From the NCBI RefSeq assembly GCF_900114185.1, contig NZ_FOSE01000002.1:1909-65908 (forward strand): a DNA stretch of 64,000 bases, in the 5' to 3' direction. The notes beneath the pieces are model-generated. The model saw only the letters and a program-made list of their open reading frames with translations. It had not been told where the DNA came from and made no database searches. Origin of the DNA: Cellulomonas sp. KH9. Its GTDB lineage: Bacteria; Actinomycetota; Actinomycetes; Actinomycetales; Cellulomonadaceae. Of the stretch, positions 8,252 through 17,911 are shown piece after piece (within the stretch, counting starts at the first letter, position 1; every line of letters starts with the position of its first letter). The translations under genes were made by a program, and so were the position numbers.

Positions 8252-9123
8252 GCCGCGCAGGCCGGCCCGCGGCCGCGCTCGTCGCCGCCGCGGTCACGGC
8301 CGCGGCGCGCGGTGGGCTGGACTGGCAGCCGCCGGGCGGCGCCGCGACGTGGACGCGTACCAACCACCGCGGTGAGCCCGTCAGCCTGCTGGAGGGTCCG
8401 GCGGTCGCCGTCGGCGTCCTCGCCGGTGCGCTCGCCGGCGCGGGCGGTCTGCGCGCGACAGCCGCGACCGCGACGGCCGTCCTGGGCGCCGGTGCCTTCG
8501 GCCTGGTCGACGACCTGCGCGAGGACCCCGGGACGCGTGCCAAGGGCCTGCGCGGGCACCTCGGCGCCCTCGCGCGCGGGCACCTGACCACCGGCGGGCT
8601 GAAGGTGCTCGGCATCGGGGCGAGCGCCCTCGCGGCGGCCGCGCTGGCCCCGCCCGGCGGCGGTGCCGCCACCCGTCCTGCCGCCCGTGCGGTGGACACC
8701 CTGGCGTCAGCGGCACTGGTGGCCGGCACCGCCAACCTCGTCAACCTGCTCGACCTGCGCCCGGGACGTGCCCTGAAGGCCGTCTCCCTGGCGGCGGCGC
8801 CGCTCGTGGGCACCGGCGGTGGCGTGGCGGCGTGCGCGGTGCTCGGCGCGGCCTCGACCGCCGTCGAGGCCGACCTCGCCGAGACGGACATGCTCGGCGA
8901 CTCCGGGGCGAACGCCCTGGGCGCGGCGCTGGGCGCGGCGCTGGTGCTCGGTGCGCCGCGCCCCGTGCGGCTCGCGGCGCTCGCCGGCGTCGTCGGCCTG
9001 ACCCTCGTCAGCGAGCGGGTCAGCTTCACCCGCGTCATCGAGCGCACGCCGGTGCTGCGCGAGATCGACGCGTGGGGGCGGCGCCCCGCTGCGCCCCGGG
9101 CGGGCGTGGGCGCGACGCCATGA
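8248..9123 (+). CDS. MraY/WecA-like polyprenyl-phosphate transferase family membrane protein, degenerate
   Basis: 291 aa, multiple hydrophobic segments. Motifs parallel the GT4-type phospho-sugar transferases: TNHRGEPVSLLEG (38-50; cf. the NH-x-K-x-TPT region), GLVDDL (86-90; Asp-Asp pair kept), NLVNLLDLRPGRALK (163-177; cf. NLTDGLDG, first Asp now Asn, second Asp 169 kept) and MLGDSGANALG (215-225; cf. MGDTGSLALG). The C-terminus ends FTRVIERTPVLREIDAWGR. No HHH motif typical of MraY. It may transfer a different substrate or be non-catalytic. It overlaps steB and murJ by 4 bases each, so an envelope role is likely. Confidence 0.7.
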   Translation: MSRAGRPAAALVAAAVTAAARGGLDWQPPGGAATWTRTNHRGEPVSLLEGPAVAVGVLAGALAGAGGLRATAATATAVLGAGAFGLVDDLREDPGTRAKGLRGHLGALARGHLTTGGLKVLGIGASALAAAALAPPGGGAATRPAARAVDTLASAALVAGTANLVNLLDLRPGRALKAVSLAAAPLVGTGGGVAACAVLGAASTAVEADLAETDMLGDSGANALGAALGAALVLGAPRPVRLAALAGVVGLTLVSERVSFTRVIERTPVLREIDAWGRRPAAPRAGVGATP

Positions 9124-10811
9124 CCCGTGCGGGTCTGCGCAGCGCCGTCCAGGGGCTGCTCGGCGCGGCGGCGATGATCGCGGTCGTCACCGTCCTCAGC
9201 CGGGTGCTCGGGCTCGTGCGCACCCTCGTCCTCAACGGGACCGTCGGGCACGAGGCGATCGCCGACGCGTACAACGCGGCCAACCTCCTGCCCAACGTGC
9301 TCTTCGAGGTCGCGGCCGGTGGGGCCCTCGCCGGCGCCGTCGTGCCGCTGCTGGCCGCGCCCGTGGCACGCGCCGACCGCGCGCAGATCGACCGCCTCGT
9401 GTCGGCGGCGCTCGGGTGGGTCCTGCTCGTCCTGGTCCCGCTCGGCGTCCTCCTCGCGGCGCTGAGCGGCGTCGTGGCGGCGGTCGCGAGCAGGGACGAC
9501 CCCGTGCTGGCGGCGACCGTGCGGTACTTCGTGCTGGTCTTCTCCGTGCAGGTCCCCGTGTACGGGCTCACCGTGCTGCTGTACGGCGTGCTGCAGGCGC
9601 ACCGCCGGTTCTTCTGGCCGGCGTTCGCCCCGGTGCTGAACTCCCTCGTCCTGATCGCGACCTTCGTGGTGTACGGCGCGCTCGCGGACGGCGAGACGTC
9701 CGACCCGACGGCGCTGGTGCCGGGCGCGATCGACCTGCTCGCGTGGGGCACGACGGCGGGCGTTCTCGCGATGCTGCTGCCGGTGCTGCTGCCCGTGCGT
9801 CGGCTCGGCGTGCGGATGCGTCCCACGCTGCGGTTCCCGGACGACGCGGGCCCCCGGTTCCGGGCGCTCGCGCTCGCCGGTGTCGGGTCGGTCGCCGCCC
9901 AGCAGCTCTCGGTCCTCGTCATCTGGTACGTCGCCAACGAGCTGCTGCCCCACGACGGGCGCGGCTTCTCCGCGGTCGTCTACGCCCAGCAGGTGTACCT
10001 GCTGCCGTACGCGGTCCTGGTCGTCCCCCTGGCGACGTCGACGTTCCCGCGCGTGGCGGCGCACGCCGCGACGGGGGACCGCGCGCGGTTCGCCGCGACG
10101 TCGGCCGTCACGACGCGCGCGGTGCTGACCGTGGGCGCGCTGGGCGCGGCGGCGGTGGTCGCGGGCGGCAGCGGCGTGGCCCGGGTCTTCGCGGACCTCG
10201 CGACGGGCGAGGGTGACGGGCTCGCCGAGGCCATGAGCATCCTGCTCACGTGGATGCCCGCGGGGGTCGTCGGGCTCGCGGTGATGTTCCACGTGTCCCG
10301 CACGCTCTACGCCGTGGAGCGGCCGCGCGCGGCGATCCTCACGAACGTCGTCGGGTGGGGTGCCGTCGCGCTCGCCGTCCCGCTGCTCGTCGTGCTGGGG
10401 GACCCGGAGGACCCGACGGCCGTGCTCCGGTCCATCGGGCTCGCGACGTCGCTCGGCATGGCGCTCGGCGGTGTCGTGGCGGTCCTCGCGCTCCGGCACG
10501 CCGCGGGCGGTGCCGCGCTCGCCGGTCTGGGGCGCACGGCTGTCGTCGCGGTGGGCGGCGGGGTGCTCGGGGCGGTCGCCGGCCGCGGCGTCGCGACCAC
10601 GGTGATGAACGTGGTGGGTGACGGCGCGCTCAGTGCGACGGCGGCCGCCGGAGGGGGCGCGGTCGTCGCCGTCACGGCGGTGGCCGCCGCGGTCGCACTG
10701 CTCGACCGCGGCACGCTGACCGGTGTGGTGCGCGTCGAGCGCGCACCGGTGCCGGGGGCGACGTCCGACGACCCCGCGCCGTCCGGACGGACCGGTCCGA
10801 CCCCGACGTGA
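9120..10811 (+). CDS. murJ: MurJ/MviN lipid II flippase
   Basis: 563 aa, polytopic membrane protein of the MOP superfamily with about 14 predicted helices. The N-terminal helix carries the family pattern TVLSRVLGLVRTLVLNGTVG with conserved arginines, then DAYNAANLLPNVLFEVAAGGAL. MurJ flips undecaprenyl-linked peptidoglycan precursor across the membrane. Start ATG 9120 overlaps the preceding stop. A short Pro/Thr-rich cytoplasmic tail ends the protein. Confidence 0.92.
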   Translation: MTRAGLRSAVQGLLGAAAMIAVVTVLSRVLGLVRTLVLNGTVGHEAIADAYNAANLLPNVLFEVAAGGALAGAVVPLLAAPVARADRAQIDRLVSAALGWVLLVLVPLGVLLAALSGVVAAVASRDDPVLAATVRYFVLVFSVQVPVYGLTVLLYGVLQAHRRFFWPAFAPVLNSLVLIATFVVYGALADGETSDPTALVPGAIDLLAWGTTAGVLAMLLPVLLPVRRLGVRMRPTLRFPDDAGPRFRALALAGVGSVAAQQLSVLVIWYVANELLPHDGRGFSAVVYAQQVYLLPYAVLVVPLATSTFPRVAAHAATGDRARFAATSAVTTRAVLTVGALGAAAVVAGGSGVARVFADLATGEGDGLAEAMSILLTWMPAGVVGLAVMFHVSRTLYAVERPRAAILTNVVGWGAVALAVPLLVVLGDPEDPTAVLRSIGLATSLGMALGGVVAVLALRHAAGGAALAGLGRTAVVAVGGGVLGAVAGRGVATTVMNVVGDGALSATAAAGGGAVVAVTAVAAAVALLDRGTLTGVVRVERAPVPGATSDDPAPSGRTGPTPT

Positions 10812-10866
10812 CGCACGGCGCGCCACGTTCGGGTGCTCCCACGTCCCGGTCGGGCGTCGGGTCCGG

Positions 10867-10872
10867 TAGGGT
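10867..10872 (+). promoter_or_regulatory. Leaderless-type -10 (TAGGGT) for pyrG
   Basis: TAGGGT ends 8 nt before GTG 10881, so transcription probably starts at or next to the start codon. Confidence 0.5.
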
Positions 10873-10880
10873 GGAAGCCC

Positions 10881-12544
<1,664 letters not shown>

Positions 12545-12548
<4 letters not shown>

Positions 12549-13153
12549 GCGGCGAGGCGCTCGTCGACCTCCCGCGCGAGCGGGAGGTCGTCGAGCACCG
12601 CCTGCTGCACGACGGGCGCGTGTGGGACCTGGTGTCCGACACGGTGCGCCTGGACGACGGCGACGTCGTGCGCGAGTACGTCGACCACCCCGGCGCCGTC
12701 GCGGTGATCGCGCTCGACGACGAGGACCGCGTGCTGCTGCTCTCCCAGTACCGGCACCCGGTGCGTCACGTGCTGTGGGAGCCGCCCGCGGGTCTGCTGG
12801 ACGTCGAGAACGAGGACCTCGTCACGGCGGCCGCGCGTGAGCTCGCCGAGGAGGCGGACCTCGTGGCCGGCCGGTGGTGGCGGCTCGCGGAGTACTTCAC
12901 GTCGCCCGGTGGGTCCGACGAGCGCATCACGATCTTCCTCGCGCGGGACCTGTCGCCCGTGCCGGAGGCGGAGCGCTACGTGCGCGGCGAGGAGGAGGCC
13001 GACATCGTGCCCGTCTGGGTGCCGCTGGACGACGTCGTCGCGGGGGTGATGGCCGGTCGGCTGCACTGCCCGACCACGGTCGTCGGCGTCCTCGCGGCCG
13101 TGGCCGCGCGCGGTGCCGGCTGGTCGGGTCTCACCGAGGTGACGCCCGTCTGA
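12545..13153 (+). CDS. NUDIX hydrolase, ADP-ribose pyrophosphatase type
   Basis: 202 aa. The NUDIX box spans [10 protein letters not shown] through [11 protein letters not shown]; it has one extra residue between the first Gly and Glu and Ala-Asp instead of Gly after the EE pair, as I remember for the mycobacterial homologue Rv1700. Upstream [21 protein letters not shown] is typical of ADP-ribose pyrophosphatases, which hydrolyse ADP-ribose to AMP and ribose-5-phosphate. Start GTG overlaps the pyrG stop. Confidence 0.9.
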
Positions 13154-13186
13154 CCCGACCGCGCCCCGTGTGGACGAACGACCGCC

Positions 13187-13218
13187 GAGGGGCGGGGCCC
13201 GGACGGGCCCCGCCCCTC
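13187..13218. terminator. Bidirectional terminator between the NUDIX gene and ctaA
   Basis: Perfect 14-bp inverted repeat (GAGGGGCGGGGCCC and its complement) around a GGAC loop, in the gap between convergent genes. No U-tract, as usual for high-GC actinobacteria. Confidence 0.85.
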
Positions 13219-13256
13219 GTCACGTCGGCGCTCGTGCCGTCCTGGCCGTGCTCTCG

Positions 13257-14255
13257 TCAGGCCGCGCGGCGGCGCAGCGTCCCGAGGAAGGACGCGATCG
13301 CGGCGATCAGGACGCCGGCGCCGAGCATGTGCAGGTTCACCAGGGCGATCGGCAGCCCGGTGAACAGCTGCACGTACCCGACGAGCCCCTGCGCGAGCGT
13401 GACGACCATCAGGACCAGTCCCGAGCGCAGGGCGCGGGCCGGGCCGCCCGACCCGGCACCCGCGACGCGGCGGGCGCGGGCGAGCAGCACCAGGATCACG
13501 GCGAGGGTCGCGACGAACGCCCACACGGACAGCGCGTGGACCCGCGCCACCGCGTACGGGTCCACGGCGAAGCGGTACCCGACCTCCTCGTCCCCGGAGT
13601 GGGGTCCGGCCCCCGTCACGACGACGCCCAGCGCCACCACGACGGCGCCCAGGACCGCCAGGCCACGGGCAAGCGTGCGGACGCGCTCGTCGACGACCGG
13701 CACGACCGGGCCGTCGCCCTCGCGCCGCCGGACCAGCAGCCACGCGGAGACGGCGATGAGCCCGGCGGAGATGAGGAAGTGCGAGCCCACGATCGCCGGG
13801 TGCAGGTCGATGAGCACGGTGATCCCGCCGACGACCGCCTGCACGAGCACGCCGACGAGCGGCGCCCAGGCCAGCCTGCGGTAGGACAGCGACCGCGTGC
13901 GGTCGAGCCCCGCCAGCAGCGCGACGGCGAGCGCCACGACGAGGAGCACCCCCGTGAGCGTGCGGTTCCCGAACTCGATGATCGGGTGGATCGTCATCTC
14001 GCCGTGGAACTCGGGCGTGAACCGGCCGGGCTCGCAGTACGGCCACGTCGAGCACCCGAGCCCGGAGCCCGTGAGTCGCACGGCGCCGCCCGTCACGACG
14101 ATGCCGATCTGCGCCACGAGGTTCGCGACGACCGCGCGCTGCGTCCAGCCCGGGCGCAGGCGGTCGAGGAGGGCGACGACCCGCCGGGGTGACCCGGGCG
14201 GGCGCCCGTCCTCGCGCTGGGACGTCGAGTCGGGGGAGGGCATCGTGCCGGTCAC
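13257..14255 (-). CDS. ctaA: Heme A synthase (CtaA/COX15 family)
   Basis: 332 aa, eight predicted transmembrane helices. Converts heme O to heme A for aa3-type cytochrome oxidase. Conserved pieces: GGAVRLTGSGLGCSTWPYC with the extracellular Cys, IHPIIEFGNRTLTG and HPAIVGSHFLISAGLI with conserved His residues, and LVNLHMLGAGVL. GTG 14255 is chosen because TACCCT (14268-14263) ends 7 nt upstream, a leaderless layout; ATG 14243 is an in-frame alternative. An ABC exporter lies upstream on the same strand and suf genes beyond it, an arrangement seen in other actinobacteria. Confidence 0.92.
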   Translation of the reverse strand: MTGTMPSPDSTSQREDGRPPGSPRRVVALLDRLRPGWTQRAVVANLVAQIGIVVTGGAVRLTGSGLGCSTWPYCEPGRFTPEFHGEMTIHPIIEFGNRTLTGVLLVVALAVALLAGLDRTRSLSYRRLAWAPLVGVLVQAVVGGITVLIDLHPAIVGSHFLISAGLIAVSAWLLVRRREGDGPVVPVVDERVRTLARGLAVLGAVVVALGVVVTGAGPHSGDEEVGYRFAVDPYAVARVHALSVWAFVATLAVILVLLARARRVAGAGSGGPARALRSGLVLMVVTLAQGLVGYVQLFTGLPIALVNLHMLGAGVLIAAIASFLGTLRRRAA

Positions 14256-14262
14256 GGGGTCC

Positions 14263-14268
14263 AGGGTA
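14263..14268 (-). promoter_or_regulatory. Leaderless-type -10 (TACCCT) for ctaA
   Basis: Reads TACCCT on the minus strand, 7 nt before GTG 14255. Confidence 0.5.
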
Positions 14269-14355
14269 GGCGGCGGTCGTGGCCCCGCGGTGCGCCCGGC
14301 GCGACCGGGCCGTGCGGTGTACGTCTCATCGTGCCGGGCGGCACCGCCGGTCGCC

Positions 14356-15144
14356 TCAGTGCCAGCGGAAGAGCCGCGCCGCCAGGGTGCCGAGCACGGC
14401 GGTCCACCCGGCCAGCACGAGCACCGGGACCAGCGGCAGCGCACCGTCGACCAGCGCACCGCGCAGCACGTCGCCCAGGGCGCCGGACGGCAGCCACGCG
14501 GCGAGCGTCGCCAGCGGCCCGGGCAGGCGGTCCGCCGGCACGATGACGCCGCCGCCCAGCGCGAGCACGAGCAGCAGCAGGTTGGCCAGCGCGAGCACCG
14601 CCTCGGCCCGCAGGGTCCCCGCGACCAGCAGCGCCAGCGCGGTGAAGGCCGCGGTCCCCAGGACGACGCCGACGAGCGCGAGCAGGACCCCCGCGGGGTC
14701 CGGCCGCCACCCGAGCACCAGGGCGGCGGCTCCGATGAGCACGACCTGGACGGCCTCGACCGCGAGCACGCCGAGCACCTTGCCCGCGAGCAGCCCGCCG
14801 CGCCCCAGCGGCGTCGTCGCCATGAGGCGCAGGACGCCGTTGCGGCGGTCGAACGCCGTGGCGATCGCCTGCGAGGTGAAGGACGCCGTCATGACGGCCA
14901 GCGCGAGGACGCCGGGCGTGAGGAAGTCGACCCGGCTCATGCCGTCGGTGTCCAGCGCGACGAACGAGGTCTGGACGAGGCCGACCAGGGCGAGCACGGG
15001 GATGACCACCGCGACCAGCACCTGCTCGCCGTTGCGCAGGATCATGCGCGCCTCGAACGCCGCCTGCGCGAGCACCCGCCGGGCGGGCGGTGCCGCGGCC
15101 GGCCCGTCGGCGAGCGGTGTCGCGGGGGCGTCGGGCACGCTCAT
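14356..15144 (-). CDS. ABC-2 type transporter permease
   Basis: 262 aa with about six hydrophobic helices, preceded by a Pro/Ala-rich N-terminus. LMATTPLGRGGLLAGKVLGVL and the terminal LPSGALGDVLRGALVDG fit the ABC-2 (drug/heme-type exporter) permease family. The start ATG overlaps the stop of the ATPase gene just upstream, so the two form one transporter. Substrate unknown. Location next to ctaA and the suf operon is conserved in actinobacteria and hints at heme or respiratory biogenesis, but this is inference. Confidence 0.88.
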   Translation of the reverse strand: MSVPDAPATPLADGPAAAPPARRVLAQAAFEARMILRNGEQVLVAVVIPVLALVGLVQTSFVALDTDGMSRVDFLTPGVLALAVMTASFTSQAIATAFDRRNGVLRLMATTPLGRGGLLAGKVLGVLAVEAVQVVLIGAAALVLGWRPDPAGVLLALVGVVLGTAAFTALALLVAGTLRAEAVLALANLLLLVLALGGGVIVPADRLPGPLATLAAWLPSGALGDVLRGALVDGALPLVPVLVLAGWTAVLGTLAARLFRWH

Positions 15145-16076
15145 CGCAGGCTCCGTCCGGTCAGGTCGAGGAAGACGTCCTCGAGGGTGCGGCGGCCCAG
15201 GTCCAGGCGCGTGACCAGCACGTCCTGCTCGGCGAGCCACCCGGTGGTGGCGGCCACCGTGCCGGGCGCGACCGGGCCGCTCACGGCCAGCGACGTCCCG
15301 GAGCGGCGCTCCACGGTGAAGCGGCCACCGAGCCGCGCCGCGAGCCCGGTCGGGTCGACGTCGCTCGCGGTGTCCACGACGAGCGTCGCGGTCCCGTCGC
15401 GGTCGACGCCGGCGGCGAGCAGCTGCGGCACGGTGCCGCGGGCGATCACCGTCCCGTGGTCGACGACGGCGACCTGGTCGGCCACGTCCTCGGCCTCCTC
15501 CATGAGGTGCGTCGTGAGGATGACCGCCGCACCGCCGTCGCGCAGCTCGCGCACGAGCTCCCACACGGCCAGCCGGGACTGCGGGTCCATGCCCGCGCTC
15601 GGCTCGTCGAGGAACACCGCACGGGGTCGCCCGACGACCGCGACGGCCAGCGCGAGCCGCTGGCGCTGCCCCCCGGACAGGCGGCGCACGGTGGTGCGCG
15701 CGAACGCGCCGAGGCCGAGACGCTCCGCGAGCTCACCCGTGTCGAGCGGCCGGGCGTACATGCGCGCGACGTGCTCGAGCATCTCCTGCGCCCGCACGCC
15801 CGTCGGCAGGCCGCCGTCCTGCAGCATCACGCCGACGGCGGGCCGCAGCGCCGCGGCGTCCGCGACGGGGTCGAGGCCGAGGACGCGCACGGTCCCGGCG
15901 TCGGGGGACCGCAGGCCCTCGCAGCACTCGACCGTCGTGGTCTTCCCCGCGCCGTTGGGCCCCAGCACCGCGGTGACGCGGCCGGCGTCGGCCGTCAGGT
16001 CGAGGCCGTCGACGACGGTACGTCCGTCGTACCTCTTGACGAGGCCGTGGACCTCGACGGCAGGGGAGCGGGGCAC
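15141..16076 (-). CDS. ABC transporter ATP-binding protein
   Basis: 311 aa. Walker A GPNGAGKTT, Q-loop VMLQDGGLP, signature LSGGQRQRLALA, Walker B AVFLDEPSAGMDP and H-loop ILTTHLMEEAE. A ~100-residue C-terminal extension follows the nucleotide-binding domain, typical of DrrA/CcmA-like exporters. GTG 16076 was chosen over longer frames because VEVHGLVKRYDG begins the domain and TAGACT (16090-16085) lies 8 nt upstream. Pairs with the overlapping ABC-2 permease. Confidence 0.9.
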   Translation of the reverse strand: MPRSPAVEVHGLVKRYDGRTVVDGLDLTADAGRVTAVLGPNGAGKTTTVECCEGLRSPDAGTVRVLGLDPVADAAALRPAVGVMLQDGGLPTGVRAQEMLEHVARMYARPLDTGELAERLGLGAFARTTVRRLSGGQRQRLALAVAVVGRPRAVFLDEPSAGMDPQSRLAVWELVRELRDGGAAVILTTHLMEEAEDVADQVAVVDHGTVIARGTVPQLLAAGVDRDGTATLVVDTASDVDPTGLAARLGGRFTVERRSGTSLAVSGPVAPGTVAATTGWLAEQDVLVTRLDLGRRTLEDVFLDLTGRSLR

Positions 16077-16084
16077 GGAGCGCG

Positions 16085-16090
16085 AGTCTA
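16085..16090 (-). promoter_or_regulatory. Leaderless-type -10 (TAGACT) for the ABC exporter operon
   Basis: On the minus strand TAGACT ends 8 nt before GTG 16076. The 187-bp divergent gap also holds TACGGT near 16190 facing the plus-strand gene at 16264. Confidence 0.45.
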
Positions 16091-16263
16091 GGCGCTCGCA
16101 GGCCTCGCACCGGTGCCGGCGGCGGGTGCCCCTGGCGGCGCTGTCCTGGTGGTGGACGGGCCGTGCGGACGTCGTCCGCCGCCCCCTACGGTGTGCGCAC
16201 GGGGCGATCTGCCCGGATCGTCCCGCGCGTCCCCGTGCCCCGTGACTGTCGAAGGAGCTGCCC

Positions 16264-16896
16264 GTGGTCACGTACCGCATCGACACGGCGACCCTGTGGG
16301 AGGTCCCGCAGGACGTCGCGGCGACGTGGGAGCACGTGGAGCGGCTCGAGAGGCAGGGGCCGCCGGGCGACGCCGAGCGGGTCGTCTGGCTGCGCATCCT
16401 CGGGGCGCTGGCCGCCGCGGAGCGGCTCGCGTGGGCGGACGTGGCGCGCCACGGGGGACCGGCGGCGCTCGCCGACCTGCCCGCGGCCGAACCCGTCCCG
16501 GCCGCCGCGTGGCGACCCCTGCTGCGGCTCGCCCAGGTGCTGCACCGGCGGGGCCTGCTCGACGCGGCCGACGCCGTGGTCGACGCGGTGCGCCGTGCCG
16601 CGCAGGCGGCGGCCGTGGTCCCCGGCGTCGACGAGGTCGCGCGCCGGGACTGCTCGGCGGTGCTGGCGTTCGCCGACCAGGGGCAGGGGCGCGTGCGCTA
16701 CGGCACCGGCCGGTACGCGGAAGCCGTGCACCTGTTCTCCTCCGCGCTCGAGCGCCGCACGCGGGACGGCGCTCCCGGCGACCAGGTGGGGGCGAGCCGG
16801 ATCGCGCTCGCGGCGGCGTCCGCGCGTGCGGCCGGTGACCCCGGCCCCGCGACGGGCGGCACGGGTCCGGCGGCTCGGGCGCGCGCCACCGTGTAG
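16264..16896 (+). CDS. Uncharacterised alpha-helical protein
   Basis: 210 aa, no signal peptide or membrane helix. Strongly helical and Ala/Arg-rich, with repeated helix pairs (RVVWLRILGALAAAERLAWADVAR; LLRLAQVLHRRGLLDAADAVVDAVRRA; VRYGTGRYAEAVHLFSSALERR) that look TPR-like. GAAGGAG 6 nt before GTG 16264 supports the start. It lies alone between the ABC exporter (divergent) and sufR (175 bp downstream). I do not recognise the family. Confidence 0.7.
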   Translation: MVTYRIDTATLWEVPQDVAATWEHVERLERQGPPGDAERVVWLRILGALAAAERLAWADVARHGGPAALADLPAAEPVPAAAWRPLLRLAQVLHRRGLLDAADAVVDAVRRAAQAAAVVPGVDEVARRDCSAVLAFADQGQGRVRYGTGRYAEAVHLFSSALERRTRDGAPGDQVGASRIALAAASARAAGDPGPATGGTGPAARARATV

Positions 16897-16948
16897 CCCT
16901 CCCGCGCTGCGACGCCCGCTCCGCGCCACGTGCGAGGTGCACGTCACC

Positions 16949-16960
16949 AAGGCTCGCCTT
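16949..16960. promoter_or_regulatory. Inverted repeat upstream of sufR, loosely iron-box-like
   Basis: AAGGCTCGCCTT (AAGG-CTCG-CCTT) sits just upstream of the predicted sufR -35. Its core AGGCTCgCCT resembles part of DtxR/IdeR/DmdR iron boxes (consensus TTAGGTTAGGCTCACCTAA, from memory), but the left flank matches poorly. Iron control is a guess. Confidence 0.3.
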
Positions 16961-16962
16961 GC

Positions 16963-16991
16963 TTGCGTGGATGGATTTCGGCAACAAGGAT
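16963..16991 (+). promoter_or_regulatory. sufR operon promoter
   Basis: -35 TTGCGT (16963-16968), 17-bp spacer, -10 AAGGAT (16986-16991). Predicted transcription start is near 16998, leaving a leader of about 75 nt before sufR. Confidence 0.5.
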
Positions 16992-16996
16992 GTTGC
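16981..16996. promoter_or_regulatory. Candidate SufR operator GCAAC-N6-GTTGC
   Basis: Perfect 5-bp arms GCAAC and GTTGC separated by six bases. The spacer is exactly the predicted -10 box AAGGAT, so a protein bound here would block RNA polymerase. A CAAC-N6-GTTG operator was reported for Streptomyces SufR (recalled, not checked). An adjoining palindrome CCGATATCGG (16996-17005) covers the predicted start of transcription. Confidence 0.65.
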
Positions 16997-17071
16997 CGAT
17001 ATCGGGTGCAGTCGTGCCCACACCGACGGCTCTGGCGGGTCGAGGGTGCCGACGTCGCGGGGAGGTGCTGC

Positions 17072-17911
17072 ATGGCCGGGTCCACACCCGTCGCCGACCG
17101 TGGCGCCGACGCCGACCGCAGCCCCGACGCGGCGAGCGAGCACGACGCCTCCACCCGCCGCCGGATCCTGCAGCTCGTCGCCTCCGACGGCCCGGTCAGC
17201 GCCGCGGACCTCGCGTCCGCGCTCGACCTCGCCGCCGCGGGCGTGCGCCGGCACCTCCAGGCCCTCGAGCTGGCGGACCAGGTGGCCGTGCACGTCGGCC
17301 CCGCGGGCACGCGCGGCCGCGGCCGGCCCGCGCGACGCTACGTCGTGACCGGACAGGGCCAGGCCGCCCTCACCCAGCGGTACGCGGAGATCGCGACCGA
17401 CGCCCTGCACTTCCTCGCCGACGCAGCCGGCCCGCGCGCCGTCCAGCAGTTCGCCGAGCACCGCGTGGCCGAGCTGGAGGCGCGGCACGCGGGCGTCGTC
17501 GACGCCGCCGGCGAGGACGTCACGGCCCGCGCCCGGGCCCTCGCACGAGCCCTGGCCGACGACGGCTACGCCGCGTCGGCGCGCCCCGTGCCCGGGACCG
17601 CCGTCGTGCAGCTGTGCCAGGGGCACTGCCCCGTCCAGGACGTGGCCGCGCAGTTCCCCGAGCTGTGCGAGGCCGAGACGCGCGCCTTCAGCCGGATGCT
17701 GGGCGTGCACGTGCAGCGGTTGTCCACGCTCGGCTCGGGTGGCCACGTGTGCACCACGAGCATCCCCGCCGGTGGCGGCAGGTCATCGCCCCCGGACGCC
17801 GACGAGGCGCCCGACCACCCCGCGCGGCCGCCGGACCGTCGGCACGCCCGACCACCGACCCCCCAGCCCTCCCCAGCCCCCGTGCACTCGACGGAAGGAC
17901 CGACACCATGA
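17072..17911 (+). CDS. sufR: SufR, Fe-S-responsive repressor of the suf operon
   Basis: 279 aa. Winged-helix DNA-binding domain at ~27-90 ([25 protein letters not shown]). Four cysteines at 182, 186, 199 and 227 (LCQGHCP, PELCEAE, GHVCTTS) have the same 4-13-28 spacing as the cluster-binding cysteines of M. tuberculosis SufR, so a 4Fe-4S sensor is very likely. After the last Cys there is an unusual ~50-residue Pro/Arg-rich tail running into the sufB start. ATG 17072 has GGGAGG 7 nt upstream. It is first in the suf operon, so autoregulation is expected. Confidence 0.93.
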   Translation: MAGSTPVADRGADADRSPDAASEHDASTRRRILQLVASDGPVSAADLASALDLAAAGVRRHLQALELADQVAVHVGPAGTRGRGRPARRYVVTGQGQAALTQRYAEIATDALHFLADAAGPRAVQQFAEHRVAELEARHAGVVDAAGEDVTARARALARALADDGYAASARPVPGTAVVQLCQGHCPVQDVAAQFPELCEAETRAFSRMLGVHVQRLSTLGSGGHVCTTSIPAGGGRSSPPDADEAPDHPARPPDRRHARPPTPQPSPAPVHSTEGPTP

